From: Chamaesiphon minutus PCC 6605
GTDB taxonomy: Bacteria; Cyanobacteriota; Cyanobacteriia; Cyanobacteriales; Chamaesiphonaceae
Reading direction: 5' to 3'
NCBI RefSeq assembly: GCF_000317145.1
Contig: NC_019697.1
Span: forward strand, 3,134,385-3,198,384
Length of the DNA: 64,000 bases
Every line of letters starts with the position of its first letter. Positions within the stretch are counted from its first letter, which is position 1. Of this stretch, positions 10,205 through 17,602 are shown one piece after another. The position numbers and the translations under genes are program-made. The notes beneath the pieces were generated by a model, which saw only the letters and a list, made by a program, of their open reading frames with translations, was not told the origin of the DNA and searched no databases.

Positions 10205-10236
10205 ATAGTAACCTTATTTACGCCTTAGACTACTAG
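10205..10236 (+). repeat. dispersed ATAGT...AGACTACTAG element, copy A
   Basis: The 32 bases starting ATAGTAACCTTATTTACGCC and ending TAGACTACTAG match two other places in the window: 25595-25626 on the same strand and 54700-54731 on the opposite strand. Ends are better conserved than the middle. Confidence 0.65.
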
Positions 10237-10652
10237 TCATGTTTTGCTGGGTAATTTCACGCAGATCGATCGCCAAATATCCTCACCACAGCTCGATTGC
10301 TGCTATCTAAAAGTTCCGTATCGATCCCGATGCCAAATCTCGATCGCATCGAGCATAATTGTAAAAGGTGAGCCAAGTACTTACCAAATCTAAAGTTGAG
10401 AATCTGAGATCCATAGAGGTTGTAAGGCTGTGTGGGGTTGGGAATTTGACTGCATTGCAATCGCTCGATTTGTCTCCAGGCATAGCTTCACACTATTGGT
10501 AGCATATCGCCTGGAGCATCGGTGCGATCGCCGAGTAGTCGCTACCACTGGCAATTTAGCAATGGCGACGCTACTGCCATGACTGGAAGCAATGCTAAGT
10601 GAATGCTAAAATAGTATCGAGCGGTACTAAAATTAATTAGCAATAAATAATA

Positions 10653-11159
10653 ATGAAGTTAAGTTTTCGTCGGACGATCGCAGGTTACTTGTTAACTGCG
10701 CTGCTGGTAGTGGTGTCACTATTCATGACGAGCATTTATCCCTCAGCAGCACTAGCAGACGATTTTACGAAAGCAACTTTGGAAAATGCTGATTTTTCGG
10801 GCAAAGATTTGACTTCATACGAGTTTACGCAAGCTAGCGTGCGCAATGGTAAATTTATTAATGCGAATCTCACGGGTGTCAGCTTGATTGGGGGCAACTT
10901 TGACTCGGCAGATATGACTGGAGCAAATTTGACAAATGCTTTGTTAGATACGGCAAGGTTTACCCGCACCAATTTTACTAATGCGATTTTAGTCGGTGCT
11001 TTTACTTCGGTAACTAATTTCGACGGCGCAATCATCGATGGTGCAGATTTTACCGATGTATTGCTGCGTAAAGATATTCAGAAGAAGTTATGCAAGGTAG
11101 CTAAAGGTACTAATCCGACGACGGGGAGAGATACTAGAGAGTCACTGGAATGTCCTTAG
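10653..11159 (+). CDS. secreted pentapeptide repeat protein
   Basis: This 168-residue protein begins with an N-terminal hydrophobic signal (about residues 12-31) and a likely cleavage after SAALA. It then has pentapeptide repeats of the A(D/N)LxX type, such as ATLENADFSGKDLTSY, GVSLIGGNFDSADMTGANLTN and ALLDTARFTRTNFTN, predicted to fold as a right-handed beta-helix. The C-terminus LLRKDIQKKLCKVAKGTNPTTGRDTRESLEC is conserved in cyanobacterial lumenal pentapeptide proteins. The signal suggests export to the periplasm or thylakoid lumen. The biochemical role is unknown. It stands alone, with a long upstream region. Confidence 0.88.
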   Translation: MKLSFRRTIAGYLLTALLVVVSLFMTSIYPSAALADDFTKATLENADFSGKDLTSYEFTQASVRNGKFINANLTGVSLIGGNFDSADMTGANLTNALLDTARFTRTNFTNAILVGAFTSVTNFDGAIIDGADFTDVLLRKDIQKKLCKVAKGTNPTTGRDTRESLECP

Positions 11160-11183
11160 TTTGACTTAGCTACCCCTAAAGGT

Positions 11184-11233
11184 GCCTACGATTGAAATCG
11201 TGGCTAGTGATGCAAAGTCCGCCTATGCGGACT
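11184..11233. repeat. two-hairpin dispersed repeat, copy 1
   Basis: A first inverted repeat GCCTACGATTGAAATCGTGGC (11184-11204, imperfect) is followed after an 11-base spacer by a perfect palindrome AGTCCGCCTATGCGGACT (11216-11233, central mismatch pair only). The same two-hairpin arrangement recurs at 15981-16031 and 29174-29221, with compensatory changes in the second stem. It lies 3' of the pentapeptide gene. Confidence 0.75.
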
Positions 11234-11308
11234 AAATATTTTTTAGATTAACCGATCGGTAGTTGTTAGCGATCGAGATTTAATTCAGCTTTGATAGTTA
11301 TTCTCGGT

Positions 11309-13426
11309 TTACATGAAAGATATTAGATCTGTAATAGTCACATTTCGCTGCTTCTCTAATTCTTGAAGACGTTTTTGAATATTGATAAATGATTGATAAT
11401 ATTCGACTTTTTTAGCTAAATCTTCTGGATCTTTGCTCTGTAACTTGTTAAGATAATATTTGCGTTTTTGTTCGCAGGCGAATTTCTCTAGACAAGCGAT
11501 CGCGGCTCGGAGTACCAATGGCGATCGCTGAATTTCCTCAGCGGTATGTTCGTCGAGGTTAAACAAATGTTCTACTCGCGAAGCTCGTACGCGATCTTCA
11601 ACGAGTGAATCTTGCAACTTAGAAATCAATCGATCGTCTAAATAATCGATTTCTTCCGGTTGGGAATCTTGATATCCCGATGAAGATCGATTAATTATCT
11701 GTTCCCACAAAAAGCGATGATGAGATAACGTAAAATTCAAATCTGCTGAATCTAGTGCATCGATAATTGTCAAGCGGTGAATGGGATAATGGAGGTAAAT
11801 CCGCAGTAATAAACCCTCAGCTCTTTCGATGAGTCTTTGATTGGGATGAATGCCAACTGGTGCAATTTCTAATTGTTTTTTATCCCGTTCTTCTGTCTCG
11901 TTACCGTAATTAACTTCTTCAATTTGCTCTGGATAATCGATTACTTCTAGTGTGGAATATTTACTGCTTTGACGTTGTCCTTCTTCTATAAAATTGAATC
12001 TATTTGCAGGTAAATTAGTTTCGCCATTTTTTGATTCTGGCAATGGTTTGAGTCCCTTAATTGCTGTCTGCAAAGTTTCAATTAATAACGGAACCATTCG
12101 TGCATCATCAGCACTTAATAAAAGTGCCGATTTCTTGAGGTAAATAGTACGAGTAGTTAAATCAGTGATATTTTGCAGTATTTTAATAATTGTTTGGTTA
12201 GCATCTTGATATTGCTCTGCTTGAGTGAGATCTTTTCCTTTTATGGCTTTTTCAATTTGCCAATCTAACCATAATGGAGCACGATTTAGCAATTCTAAGT
12301 ACTTTTCATGACCATTTTTTTTCAAAAATTCGTCAGCATCTTTTCCTATTGGCAAGTCGTCAGCATTCTTGCCTGCTGATAAATTGACAACTCTTAATTG
12401 TAATTCATTGTTGTAGGCTAAGTCGAAAACTGCACCAATAGCACGTTCTGTAGCAATATTACCTGCTTTATCCGCATCAAAATTGAGGATAATTTGTTTT
12501 GATTCGGTAAACTTAGCTAACTGCTTAACTTGCGCCAAGCTTAACGCCGTACCGAGTGCCGCAACCGCACTATCGATTCCCGCCGCATGGAGTGCAATTA
12601 CATCAAAATAACCTTCAACTACAACAGCTCGATCGGTTTTACTAATTGCATCTTTAGCTCGATCGAGTCCATATAACGTGTTACCTTTATCGAATAATTC
12701 TGTCTCTGGCGAATTGAGATATTTCGGCTGCTCGTCGCTCAAAGTCCGTCCGCCAAAACCAATAACTCTACTTCGTAAATCGCAAATTGGAATCATCAAT
12801 CGATCGCGAAATCTGTCATAATAACTATTACCATCTTTACGCGCGATCGCCAGTCCTGCCGATACGATCGCTTGCGGTGGAAAGTTCTTTTGTTCGATCA
12901 GATAATTTGACAAAGTTTCCCAACCAGCAGGCGCATAACCGAGCTGAAAACCCTGAATAGTTTCATCGCTAAAAGTTCGTTCTTCTTTTAGATAGGTAAG
13001 AGCTTTTTCTCCTTGAGGCTGATTGAGTGCGTGCTGATAAAAACTAGCCGTTATCGCCATGATTTCATACAACTGCTCCCGCTGCGACAATCGCCGCTGC
13101 AACTCCTGACGCTGCTCCGGTTCTAATGTTTGAACGGGAACCTGATATCGCCGCGCTAAATCTAACACAACTTCTGTAAACGACTGCTTCCCTAATTCCA
13201 TCAAGAAAGTAATTGCATTTCCACCAGCCTGACAACCAAAACAGTAATACATCTGCTTGGTAGGACTAACCGAAAAACTCGGTGATTTTTCTTGATGAAA
13301 CGGGCAAGAACCGAGATAATCTTTCCCCCGTTTTTTCAGCACAACATGTCCGCCGATCACCTCAATGATATCAACTTTGGCTTTAACTTCTTCGATCGTA
13401 TCTGGGTGTAAGCGGGGTATGTCCAT
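11309..13426 (-). CDS. dnaG: DNA primase
   Basis: This 705-residue protein is the replicative primase that makes RNA primers for DNA polymerase at the fork. An N-terminal CHC2 zinc finger uses C41, H44, C62 and C65 (SCPFHQEKSPSF...YYCFGC). The RNA-polymerase core has the family sequence FDKGNTLYGLDRAKDAI. The TOPRIM fold carries the acidic residues VVVEGYFDVIALHAAG and LNFDADKAGNIATERA. The C-terminal region, rich in helices, should be the helicase-binding domain. The N-terminal MDIPRLHPDTIEEVK supports the ATG at 13424-13426. The gene is isolated and not in the rpsU-dnaG-rpoD arrangement, which is usual for cyanobacteria. Confidence 0.96.
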   Translation of the reverse strand: MDIPRLHPDTIEEVKAKVDIIEVIGGHVVLKKRGKDYLGSCPFHQEKSPSFSVSPTKQMYYCFGCQAGGNAITFLMELGKQSFTEVVLDLARRYQVPVQTLEPEQRQELQRRLSQREQLYEIMAITASFYQHALNQPQGEKALTYLKEERTFSDETIQGFQLGYAPAGWETLSNYLIEQKNFPPQAIVSAGLAIARKDGNSYYDRFRDRLMIPICDLRSRVIGFGGRTLSDEQPKYLNSPETELFDKGNTLYGLDRAKDAISKTDRAVVVEGYFDVIALHAAGIDSAVAALGTALSLAQVKQLAKFTESKQIILNFDADKAGNIATERAIGAVFDLAYNNELQLRVVNLSAGKNADDLPIGKDADEFLKKNGHEKYLELLNRAPLWLDWQIEKAIKGKDLTQAEQYQDANQTIIKILQNITDLTTRTIYLKKSALLLSADDARMVPLLIETLQTAIKGLKPLPESKNGETNLPANRFNFIEEGQRQSSKYSTLEVIDYPEQIEEVNYGNETEERDKKQLEIAPVGIHPNQRLIERAEGLLLRIYLHYPIHRLTIIDALDSADLNFTLSHHRFLWEQIINRSSSGYQDSQPEEIDYLDDRLISKLQDSLVEDRVRASRVEHLFNLDEHTAEEIQRSPLVLRAAIACLEKFACEQKRKYYLNKLQSKDPEDLAKKVEYYQSFINIQKRLQELEKQRNVTITDLISFM

Positions 13427-13461
13427 GAATTAGTCGATCGTTGATAATTTATAATAGATCT

Positions 13462-13545
13462 GTAGGTTGGGTTGAAGAATGAAACCCAACATTTCTAGGG
13501 TGTTGGTGTGTTTGTTGGGTTTCGCTATCGCTCTACCCAACCTAC
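13462..13545. repeat. 84-bp palindromic element (GTAGGTTGGGT type)
   Basis: Outer arms GTAGGTTGGGT (13462-13472) and ACCCAACCTAC (13535-13545), and inner arms GAAACCCAACA (13481-13491) and TGTTGGGTTTC (13513-13523), give a two-level hairpin. Elements of this type are dispersed in many cyanobacterial genomes and resemble non-autonomous MITE-like repeats. It fills the space upstream of dnaG. Confidence 0.8.
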
Positions 13546-13571
13546 TAGTTTTCTAGCAAGCATCAAGCAAA

Positions 13572-13871
13572 ATGGAAGAATTCAACATTAGAAATACATT
13601 GCTACTAACTTTGCAATTTGCATTATTGCGGGAAATCACACCAAATATTAGAGGTATAACTTGCGGATGGGATGAATCTAAAATTATGATTAACTTCTAT
13701 TTTGATGGTGAATTTACTGAAGATGAACAAGAATCAATGGAATGTGTCGCCACTGAAGTAATAGCTTCTATTCCCAAGCTCACAATTGAGGTCGAATGTA
13801 AACGAATAGATAATCCTAAGTCACTCGATCCATATAAATTATTAGACTGGGTATACTTAAGAAAGGAGTAA
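13572..13871 (+). CDS. small conserved hypothetical protein
   Basis: This is a 99-residue acidic soluble protein. It has an amphipathic start LLLTLQFALLREITPNIRGI, a central beta-like stretch KIMINFYFDGEFTEDEQESM with many acidic residues, an ECVATEVIASIPKLTIEVECKRI segment and an aromatic C-terminus DWVYLRKE. The composition and the pattern of conserved-looking residues argue for a real gene. It has no signal peptide or membrane helix. The layout is similar to a widespread family of roughly 100-residue uncharacterised proteins, but I cannot assign a function. It lies alone between the palindromic element and the convergent HNH pair; an immunity-type or antitoxin-like role is conceivable but unsupported by a partner gene. 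Confidence 0.7.
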   Translation: MEEFNIRNTLLLTLQFALLREITPNIRGITCGWDESKIMINFYFDGEFTEDEQESMECVATEVIASIPKLTIEVECKRIDNPKSLDPYKLLDWVYLRKE

Positions 13872-13975
13872 ATGTAGCGTGGGTATTTTCCACTATCCAG
13901 GTTTCAAGAATTAAAATCAAATTATTTACTCGATTTTACCAAATCAAACTCGATAGAGTCTAACCTTTGACGAAA

Positions 13976-14386
13976 CTAATCTGGAGGATGTCTGCCTAGC
14001 AATTCTTCCTCAGCACGAATAGATAGCATCATTGTCCGATTCAAATCTAATGCTGCGATTGTCGCTCGTCCTACTGGAGTCAATCCAATTAGTTGCACAC
14101 CATCCCATCTAAAGTGTTCTTGCCACGATTGCTGACGTGGATTAAAAAATACAACTTTGATTCCACTCTGAGCATCTTCAATTTCTTGTCTTGCACCCTT
14201 CCTTAGAGAACACGATACACAAGCCAGTGCAAGATTTTCAGCAGTTGTCTCGCCGTTAGCCACTAGTGGTACGATATGGTCGATATGAAAAGTGGCAACC
14301 TGTCCAGCTTGCGCTATTTTACAATACTCACAGCGATCGTTTGCTCGCTGGATCGCTAACCGACGGAGAGAAGCTGGAATAGTCAT
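13976..14386 (-). CDS. HNH endonuclease domain protein
   Basis: This 136-residue protein has a complete HNH nuclease fold: a first cysteine pair CEYC (residues 19-22), the catalytic HIDHIVPL (34-41), an Asn in AENLALAC and a second cysteine pair CVSC with basic residues after it. The HNH fold cuts DNA with one metal ion, and the cysteine pairs hold a structural zinc. The C-terminal part after the domain has no recognised fold. Seven bases upstream ends a 67-codon gene on the same strand, so the two are probably cotranscribed. This HNH/small-protein pair occurs in many cyanobacteria as a solitary unit. There is no restriction methylase or phage gene nearby, so its role is unclear. Confidence 0.9.
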   Translation of the reverse strand: MTIPASLRRLAIQRANDRCEYCKIAQAGQVATFHIDHIVPLVANGETTAENLALACVSCSLRKGARQEIEDAQSGIKVVFFNPRQQSWQEHFRWDGVQLIGLTPVGRATIAALDLNRTMMLSIRAEEELLGRHPPD

Positions 14387-14392
14387 CGCAGC

Positions 14393-14596
14393 CTACTTCG
14401 TTACTTGGTGGGATCTGAGTTTTAGCAATGATAGGAACTCAGCCAACTCTACTAATCCCGCAGCCTCTAGCCGCTCATTTTCGGAAAGTTGCGTCCCTGC
14501 ATCTTGTCGATCGAGTAAAAATTGTAAACGATCGTGAACTGCTGCGGGAAGTTGAAATTGAGCTAATCCGATCGGAATTTCGACAACTTGCGACAT
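14393..14596 (-). CDS. small protein paired with the HNH nuclease
   Basis: A 67-residue protein, MSQVVEIPIGLAQFQLPAAV..., predicted mostly helical and without cysteines or a signal. It ends seven bases before the HNH start on the same strand, which is the strongest evidence that it is a real gene. The pattern LPAAVHDRLQFLLDRQDAG followed by LTENERLEAAGLVELAEFLSLLKLR (here with LSENERLEA) is familiar from small cyanobacterial proteins encoded just upstream of HNH genes. It might bind or restrain the nuclease. That is an inference from position only; no biochemical role is known to me. Confidence 0.75.
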   Translation of the reverse strand: MSQVVEIPIGLAQFQLPAAVHDRLQFLLDRQDAGTQLSENERLEAAGLVELAEFLSLLKLRSHQVTK

Positions 14597-14677
14597 AGGA
14601 TAACTAAACTAAAGATAGGTGGATACTATCAGACATTTGAACCTGTAAAGTCCAATTATTTACTCGATCGAACCAAA

Positions 14678-15778
14678 TCAAACTCGATTCTCATCCTGAG
14701 AGGCTAAGCCAACGAGTTCTTTCTTTCCAGATGCATTATCGACAGACAAAGCAGTAGCAATTGCCACAGGATCGATCGATTGTCCGATGAACACTAGTTT
14801 AGTCTGGCGGCGTTCGTCGGTGCGCCATGGCCTGTCGTAAAATTGCTCGAAGCGATTGCCTACACCTTGAATCACTAATCGCATCGGTTTGTTGGGGACG
14901 GCGACGAAGCCTTTAATGCGATAGATTTCTTGTTCGGCGACGAGGAGTTCTAATTGCTTACGCAACTGTTCGGGGTTAAATTCGTAGTCCAAAACCAAAT
15001 GTGTAGAATCGATCTCGTCGTCGTGCTCGTGTTCTGCCTCTGTATCGTGATGGCTGGGACGATCTTCTAAATGGTCTTCCACTGCGGCGTTCAATCCTAA
15101 TATTGTCTCTACATCTACGATACCCCGATCGCTAGTAACAATTTTCACAGCGCGAGGTAATTCTTTGTTGATTATATCGATCGTTTGTTGATATTGTTCG
15201 GCAGTTACTAAGTCGGCTTTATTTAAAATTACCAGATCCGCACAAGCTAACTGATCCTCAAATAACTCTTGCAATGGTGTTTCGTGATCGAGATTTTCAT
15301 CCTCCTGTCTGAGCGCGTCTACAGCCGCCGGATCGCTGGCAAACCTGCCATCTGCCACCGCATCGCAATCGACCACTGTAATGACTGCATCTACCGTCGC
15401 TGCGGTGCGAATTTCTGGCCAGCGGAAGGCAGTAATTAGCGGCTTGGGCAGTGCCAAACCAGATGTTTCGATCAGAATGCAATCGATGTCATCGCGCCGA
15501 GCGATTAAAGCTTGCATCGTTGGTAAAAATTCTTCCTGTACCGTACAGCACAAGCACCCGTTAGTTAACTCGACAATATTATTAGGAGTTTCGATCTCAT
15601 CTTCGGGGCAAACTTGGCAGGATTTCAATAACTCCCCATCGATGCCTAAATCGCCAAATTCGTTGACGATGACGGCGATTCTGCGTCCTTGATTGTGGGT
15701 GAGTAAATGTCGAATCAGAGTGGTTTTGCCACTACCTAAGAATCCGGTAATGACGGTGACGGGAATTTTTTTGGCCAT
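14678..15778 (-). CDS. cobW: CobW-type COG0523 GTPase (metal chaperone of cobalamin pathway)
   Basis: This 366-residue G3E-family GTPase has a Walker A motif GFLGSGKTT (residues 12-20), the metal-binding CxCC motif GCLCCTV (C75, C77, C78), an upstream CQVC pair (54-57), the base-recognition NKAD and a histidine/acid-rich loop (HHDTEAEHEHDDE at about 242-254). The C-terminal CobW_C domain follows. COG0523 proteins insert or deliver metals; CobW members act with cobalt in B12 synthesis. The upstream region on the same strand folds as a cobalamin riboswitch (separate entry), which strongly supports CobW over zinc-linked paralogues. GTP binding is certain from sequence; cobalt delivery is inference from family and regulation. 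Confidence 0.92.
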   Translation of the reverse strand: MAKKIPVTVITGFLGSGKTTLIRHLLTHNQGRRIAVIVNEFGDLGIDGELLKSCQVCPEDEIETPNNIVELTNGCLCCTVQEEFLPTMQALIARRDDIDCILIETSGLALPKPLITAFRWPEIRTAATVDAVITVVDCDAVADGRFASDPAAVDALRQEDENLDHETPLQELFEDQLACADLVILNKADLVTAEQYQQTIDIINKELPRAVKIVTSDRGIVDVETILGLNAAVEDHLEDRPSHHDTEAEHEHDDEIDSTHLVLDYEFNPEQLRKQLELLVAEQEIYRIKGFVAVPNKPMRLVIQGVGNRFEQFYDRPWRTDERRQTKLVFIGQSIDPVAIATALSVDNASGKKELVGLASQDENRV

Positions 15779-15814
15779 GTTAAGTTAATTTGTGTGCCGC
15801 GCACGGATGTAAAT

Positions 15815-15955
15815 ATACGTCTCGGCGGGCATCCTGACTTGTCGATTCGCAGGTGAATCGAGTTACAGTTGCCCAGGCAGCGTTGGCCTTGCACCAAACT
15901 TTCCCCGTTACCTCTACTGGCTGCTCCCCAGTAGAACCGAGTTCGGTCTTATAGT
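15815..15955 (-). promoter_or_regulatory. cobalamin (B12) riboswitch upstream of cobW
   Basis: Read on the minus strand, the leader contains AACGGGGAAAGTTTGGTGCAA, then GCTGCCTGGGCAACTGTAA and, near the 3' end, the B12 box AAGTCAGGATGCCCGCC (15824-15840). These three conserved blocks occur in the order and spacing of the cobalamin riboswitch. It ends about 40 bases before the cobW start. The expected effect is repression of cobW when adenosylcobalamin is plentiful. Boundaries are approximate because the closing stem was judged by eye. Confidence 0.9.
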
Positions 15956-15980
15956 TTACCGCAATTGCTACAGTCGGCGT

Positions 15981-16031
15981 GCCAACGACGGGAAGTCGTG
16001 GCTAGTGGTGCAAAGTCCACCTACGTGGACT
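15981..16031. repeat. two-hairpin dispersed repeat, copy 2
   Basis: GCCAACGACGGGAAGTCGTGGC (15981-16002) and AGTCCACCTACGTGGACT (16014-16031), joined by TAGTGGTGCAA, repeat the architecture seen at 11184-11233. Paired bases in the second stem differ between copies but keep pairing, which suggests that the structure matters for the spread or function of the element. Confidence 0.75.
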
Positions 16032-16115
16032 GAGATCTTGGTGCAGGCGAAATCGATCGAGATTAGAGGATAAACTTTTGGTGTAGTAAATCGATCGAGA
16101 TTATCGATCGTCAAT

Positions 16116-17348
16116 ATGCTAAAACAATTTCTGCTCAAGCTCTTGCCTGTTTTAATATTGAGTTGTGCCCAGAGTGCGGGGATGATGGATTTGATACGAT
16201 GCGAGTTCGCACCACCAAAGGTTATGGCGCAGCAACCAGGAGATGAAAATGAGGAAATTGAGAGACTAACTCAACAGTTACGATTGCGAAGCGATACAGA
16301 GAGTAACAAGGCAGTCATCGCATTAGGGAAAATGGGCGCATCAGCTCGATTCGCTGTCAGACAACTGTTTGTCATTATATTCGCTGGAGAGCCAGAACAT
16401 ATTCGTGTTAATGCATCTACATCCATAAGACAGATCGTGGAATCATCTGAATCTGAGATATCACAATTGCTACCACTACTCAAACATTTAAATCCAGACG
16501 TTCGTGCTAATGTAGCCGCTGCAATCGGGAATATCGGCAAGTCAAATGCTTATTTAATATACCAAATTGACGTGTATGAAAAATACAAAAAAGAATCAAA
16601 CCCAACAGTTCGTGCTAATTTAGCCACGATCGTCAAACAAATAGAAAATTCGGGTCGAATCGCAGACTCACAACTAATTCCGCTACTAAAAGATCTAAAT
16701 TCTCTCGTTCGCGCTAATGCAGCTTTAGCAATATCAAATCAAGAGAGATCGGCAAGATCGAATATTTCACAATTAATTCCACTTTTCCAAGATTCAGATG
16801 CAACAGTTAGAGCTAATGCAGTTGCATCTGTAAGAAATATGGGGAAAGCTGCTAAATCTACAATTCCGCAAATCCTACCACTACTGAAAGACTCCGATTC
16901 AACCGTTCGTGCTAATGCAGCCTTGACGATTGGAGAGATCGGAGGAGTAACTAAATCTACAATCTCACAAATACTGCCACTGCTAAAGGATTCAGACTCT
17001 TATGTTCGCCTTTGTGCAGTCTTAGCAGTAGGTGATATGAAAAAGCATACTAAATCGATCGCTTTACAAGTACTGCCACTCCTCCAAGATTCAGACTCAA
17101 CTGTCCGTTATGGAGCAGTTATTGTCATCGAAAAGATGGAAGAATCAGCTAAATCTGATATTCCAGGATTAGAAAAGCTTCTACAAAATGTACATTCGAG
17201 GGATCGTATTGCATCATCTGGTTTACTATCATTAGAACTGAGAAAATCCACTCGATCGGAGATCGCGAATTTGATTCCACTCCTGAAAGATCCAGATCCA
17301 CGGATTCGTTATGTTGCTGCTGATGCCTTGGGCGAGATCGGAAATTAG
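16116..17348 (+). CDS. secreted HEAT-repeat protein (PBS-lyase-like), prematurely terminated
   Basis: This 410-residue protein has an N-terminal hydrophobic segment (about residues 5-19), suggesting export. It is then built of about nine HEAT/PBS-lyase repeats with the pattern IPQILPLLKDSDSTVRANAALTIGEIG. Such repeats form a solenoid for protein binding. There are no catalytic motifs, so enzyme activity is not indicated. The gene stops at a TAG (17346-17348) inside the last repeat, but the same frame continues for another 34 codons with clear repeat sequence to a TGA at 17451-17453. A paralogue at 54766-56082 shows that the continuation is the normal end. The gene thus carries a nonsense change; the shortened protein may still fold. 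Confidence 0.88.
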   Translation: MLKQFLLKLLPVLILSCAQSAGMMDLIRCEFAPPKVMAQQPGDENEEIERLTQQLRLRSDTESNKAVIALGKMGASARFAVRQLFVIIFAGEPEHIRVNASTSIRQIVESSESEISQLLPLLKHLNPDVRANVAAAIGNIGKSNAYLIYQIDVYEKYKKESNPTVRANLATIVKQIENSGRIADSQLIPLLKDLNSLVRANAALAISNQERSARSNISQLIPLFQDSDATVRANAVASVRNMGKAAKSTIPQILPLLKDSDSTVRANAALTIGEIGGVTKSTISQILPLLKDSDSYVRLCAVLAVGDMKKHTKSIALQVLPLLQDSDSTVRYGAVIVIEKMEESAKSDIPGLEKLLQNVHSRDRIASSGLLSLELRKSTRSEIANLIPLLKDPDPRIRYVAADALGEIGN

Positions 17349-17453
17349 GCTAAATCTGCTATTTCCCAATTAATTCCAGTATTGCAAGATCCGAATAAAA
17401 CTGTTGTAAATAGAGCTAGATCGGCACTGAAAAAATTGGGATATAAGCAGTGA
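17349..17453 (+). pseudogene. detached last HEAT repeat after in-frame amber codon
   Basis: In frame with the preceding gene, these codons read AKSAISQLIPVLQDPNKTVV and end RARSALKKLGYKQ. They align with the C-terminus of the paralogous HEAT protein (AKSAIPQLIPLLKDEDGMIR ... ALGKIGYKR). The only interruption is the TAG at 17346-17348, at the position of a Glu or Ala codon. Confidence 0.85.
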
Positions 17454-17532
17454 AGTTATCAATAACTATTACTATGGCAATCTGCTCCGATCGATCGTCT
17501 GAACGTATAGCCCAGTCTATATTTTTACCAGC

Positions 17533-17574
17533 ATAAAAGGTAGGGACAATTCATGAATTGCCCCTACCTTTTAT
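17533..17574. repeat. 42-bp near-perfect palindrome (GGTAGGG-CAATTCA type), copy 1
   Basis: The two halves (17533-17553 and 17554-17574) are reverse complements with one mismatch, centred on CAATTCATGAATTG. A perfect 32-bp copy of the core is at 27238-27269. It lies between the convergent HEAT and 17603 genes and could also act as a bidirectional terminator. A CTAAAAC heptamer array follows directly at 17575-17595. Confidence 0.85.
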
Positions 17575-17602
17575 CTAAAACCTAAAACCTAAAACTTAAC
17601 GC

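Larger units (their letters stand above)
9695..10652. other. long intergenic region with repeats, no gene
   Basis: Nearly 960 bases separate the BI-1 gene from the pentapeptide gene. I find no reading frame with convincing protein character; the longest is a 67-codon minus-strand frame at 10257-10460 without any recognisable feature. The region carries a CCCCGCT heptamer array (10175-10201) followed by one copy of a dispersed ATAGT...AGACTACTAG element (about 10205-10236). Several CGATCG-rich short inverted repeats occur. No known non-coding RNA was recognised. Confidence 0.55.

Noticed and set aside
10257-10460. 67-codon minus-strand frame in the long spacer after the BI-1 gene
   Set aside because: It has no recognisable protein features, no ribosome-binding site and a composition like the surrounding CGATCG-rich spacer.
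13572-14596. Anti-phage defence island
   Set aside because: Only an HNH nuclease and two small unknown proteins are present; no methylase, helicase, reverse transcriptase or other defence gene accompanies them.
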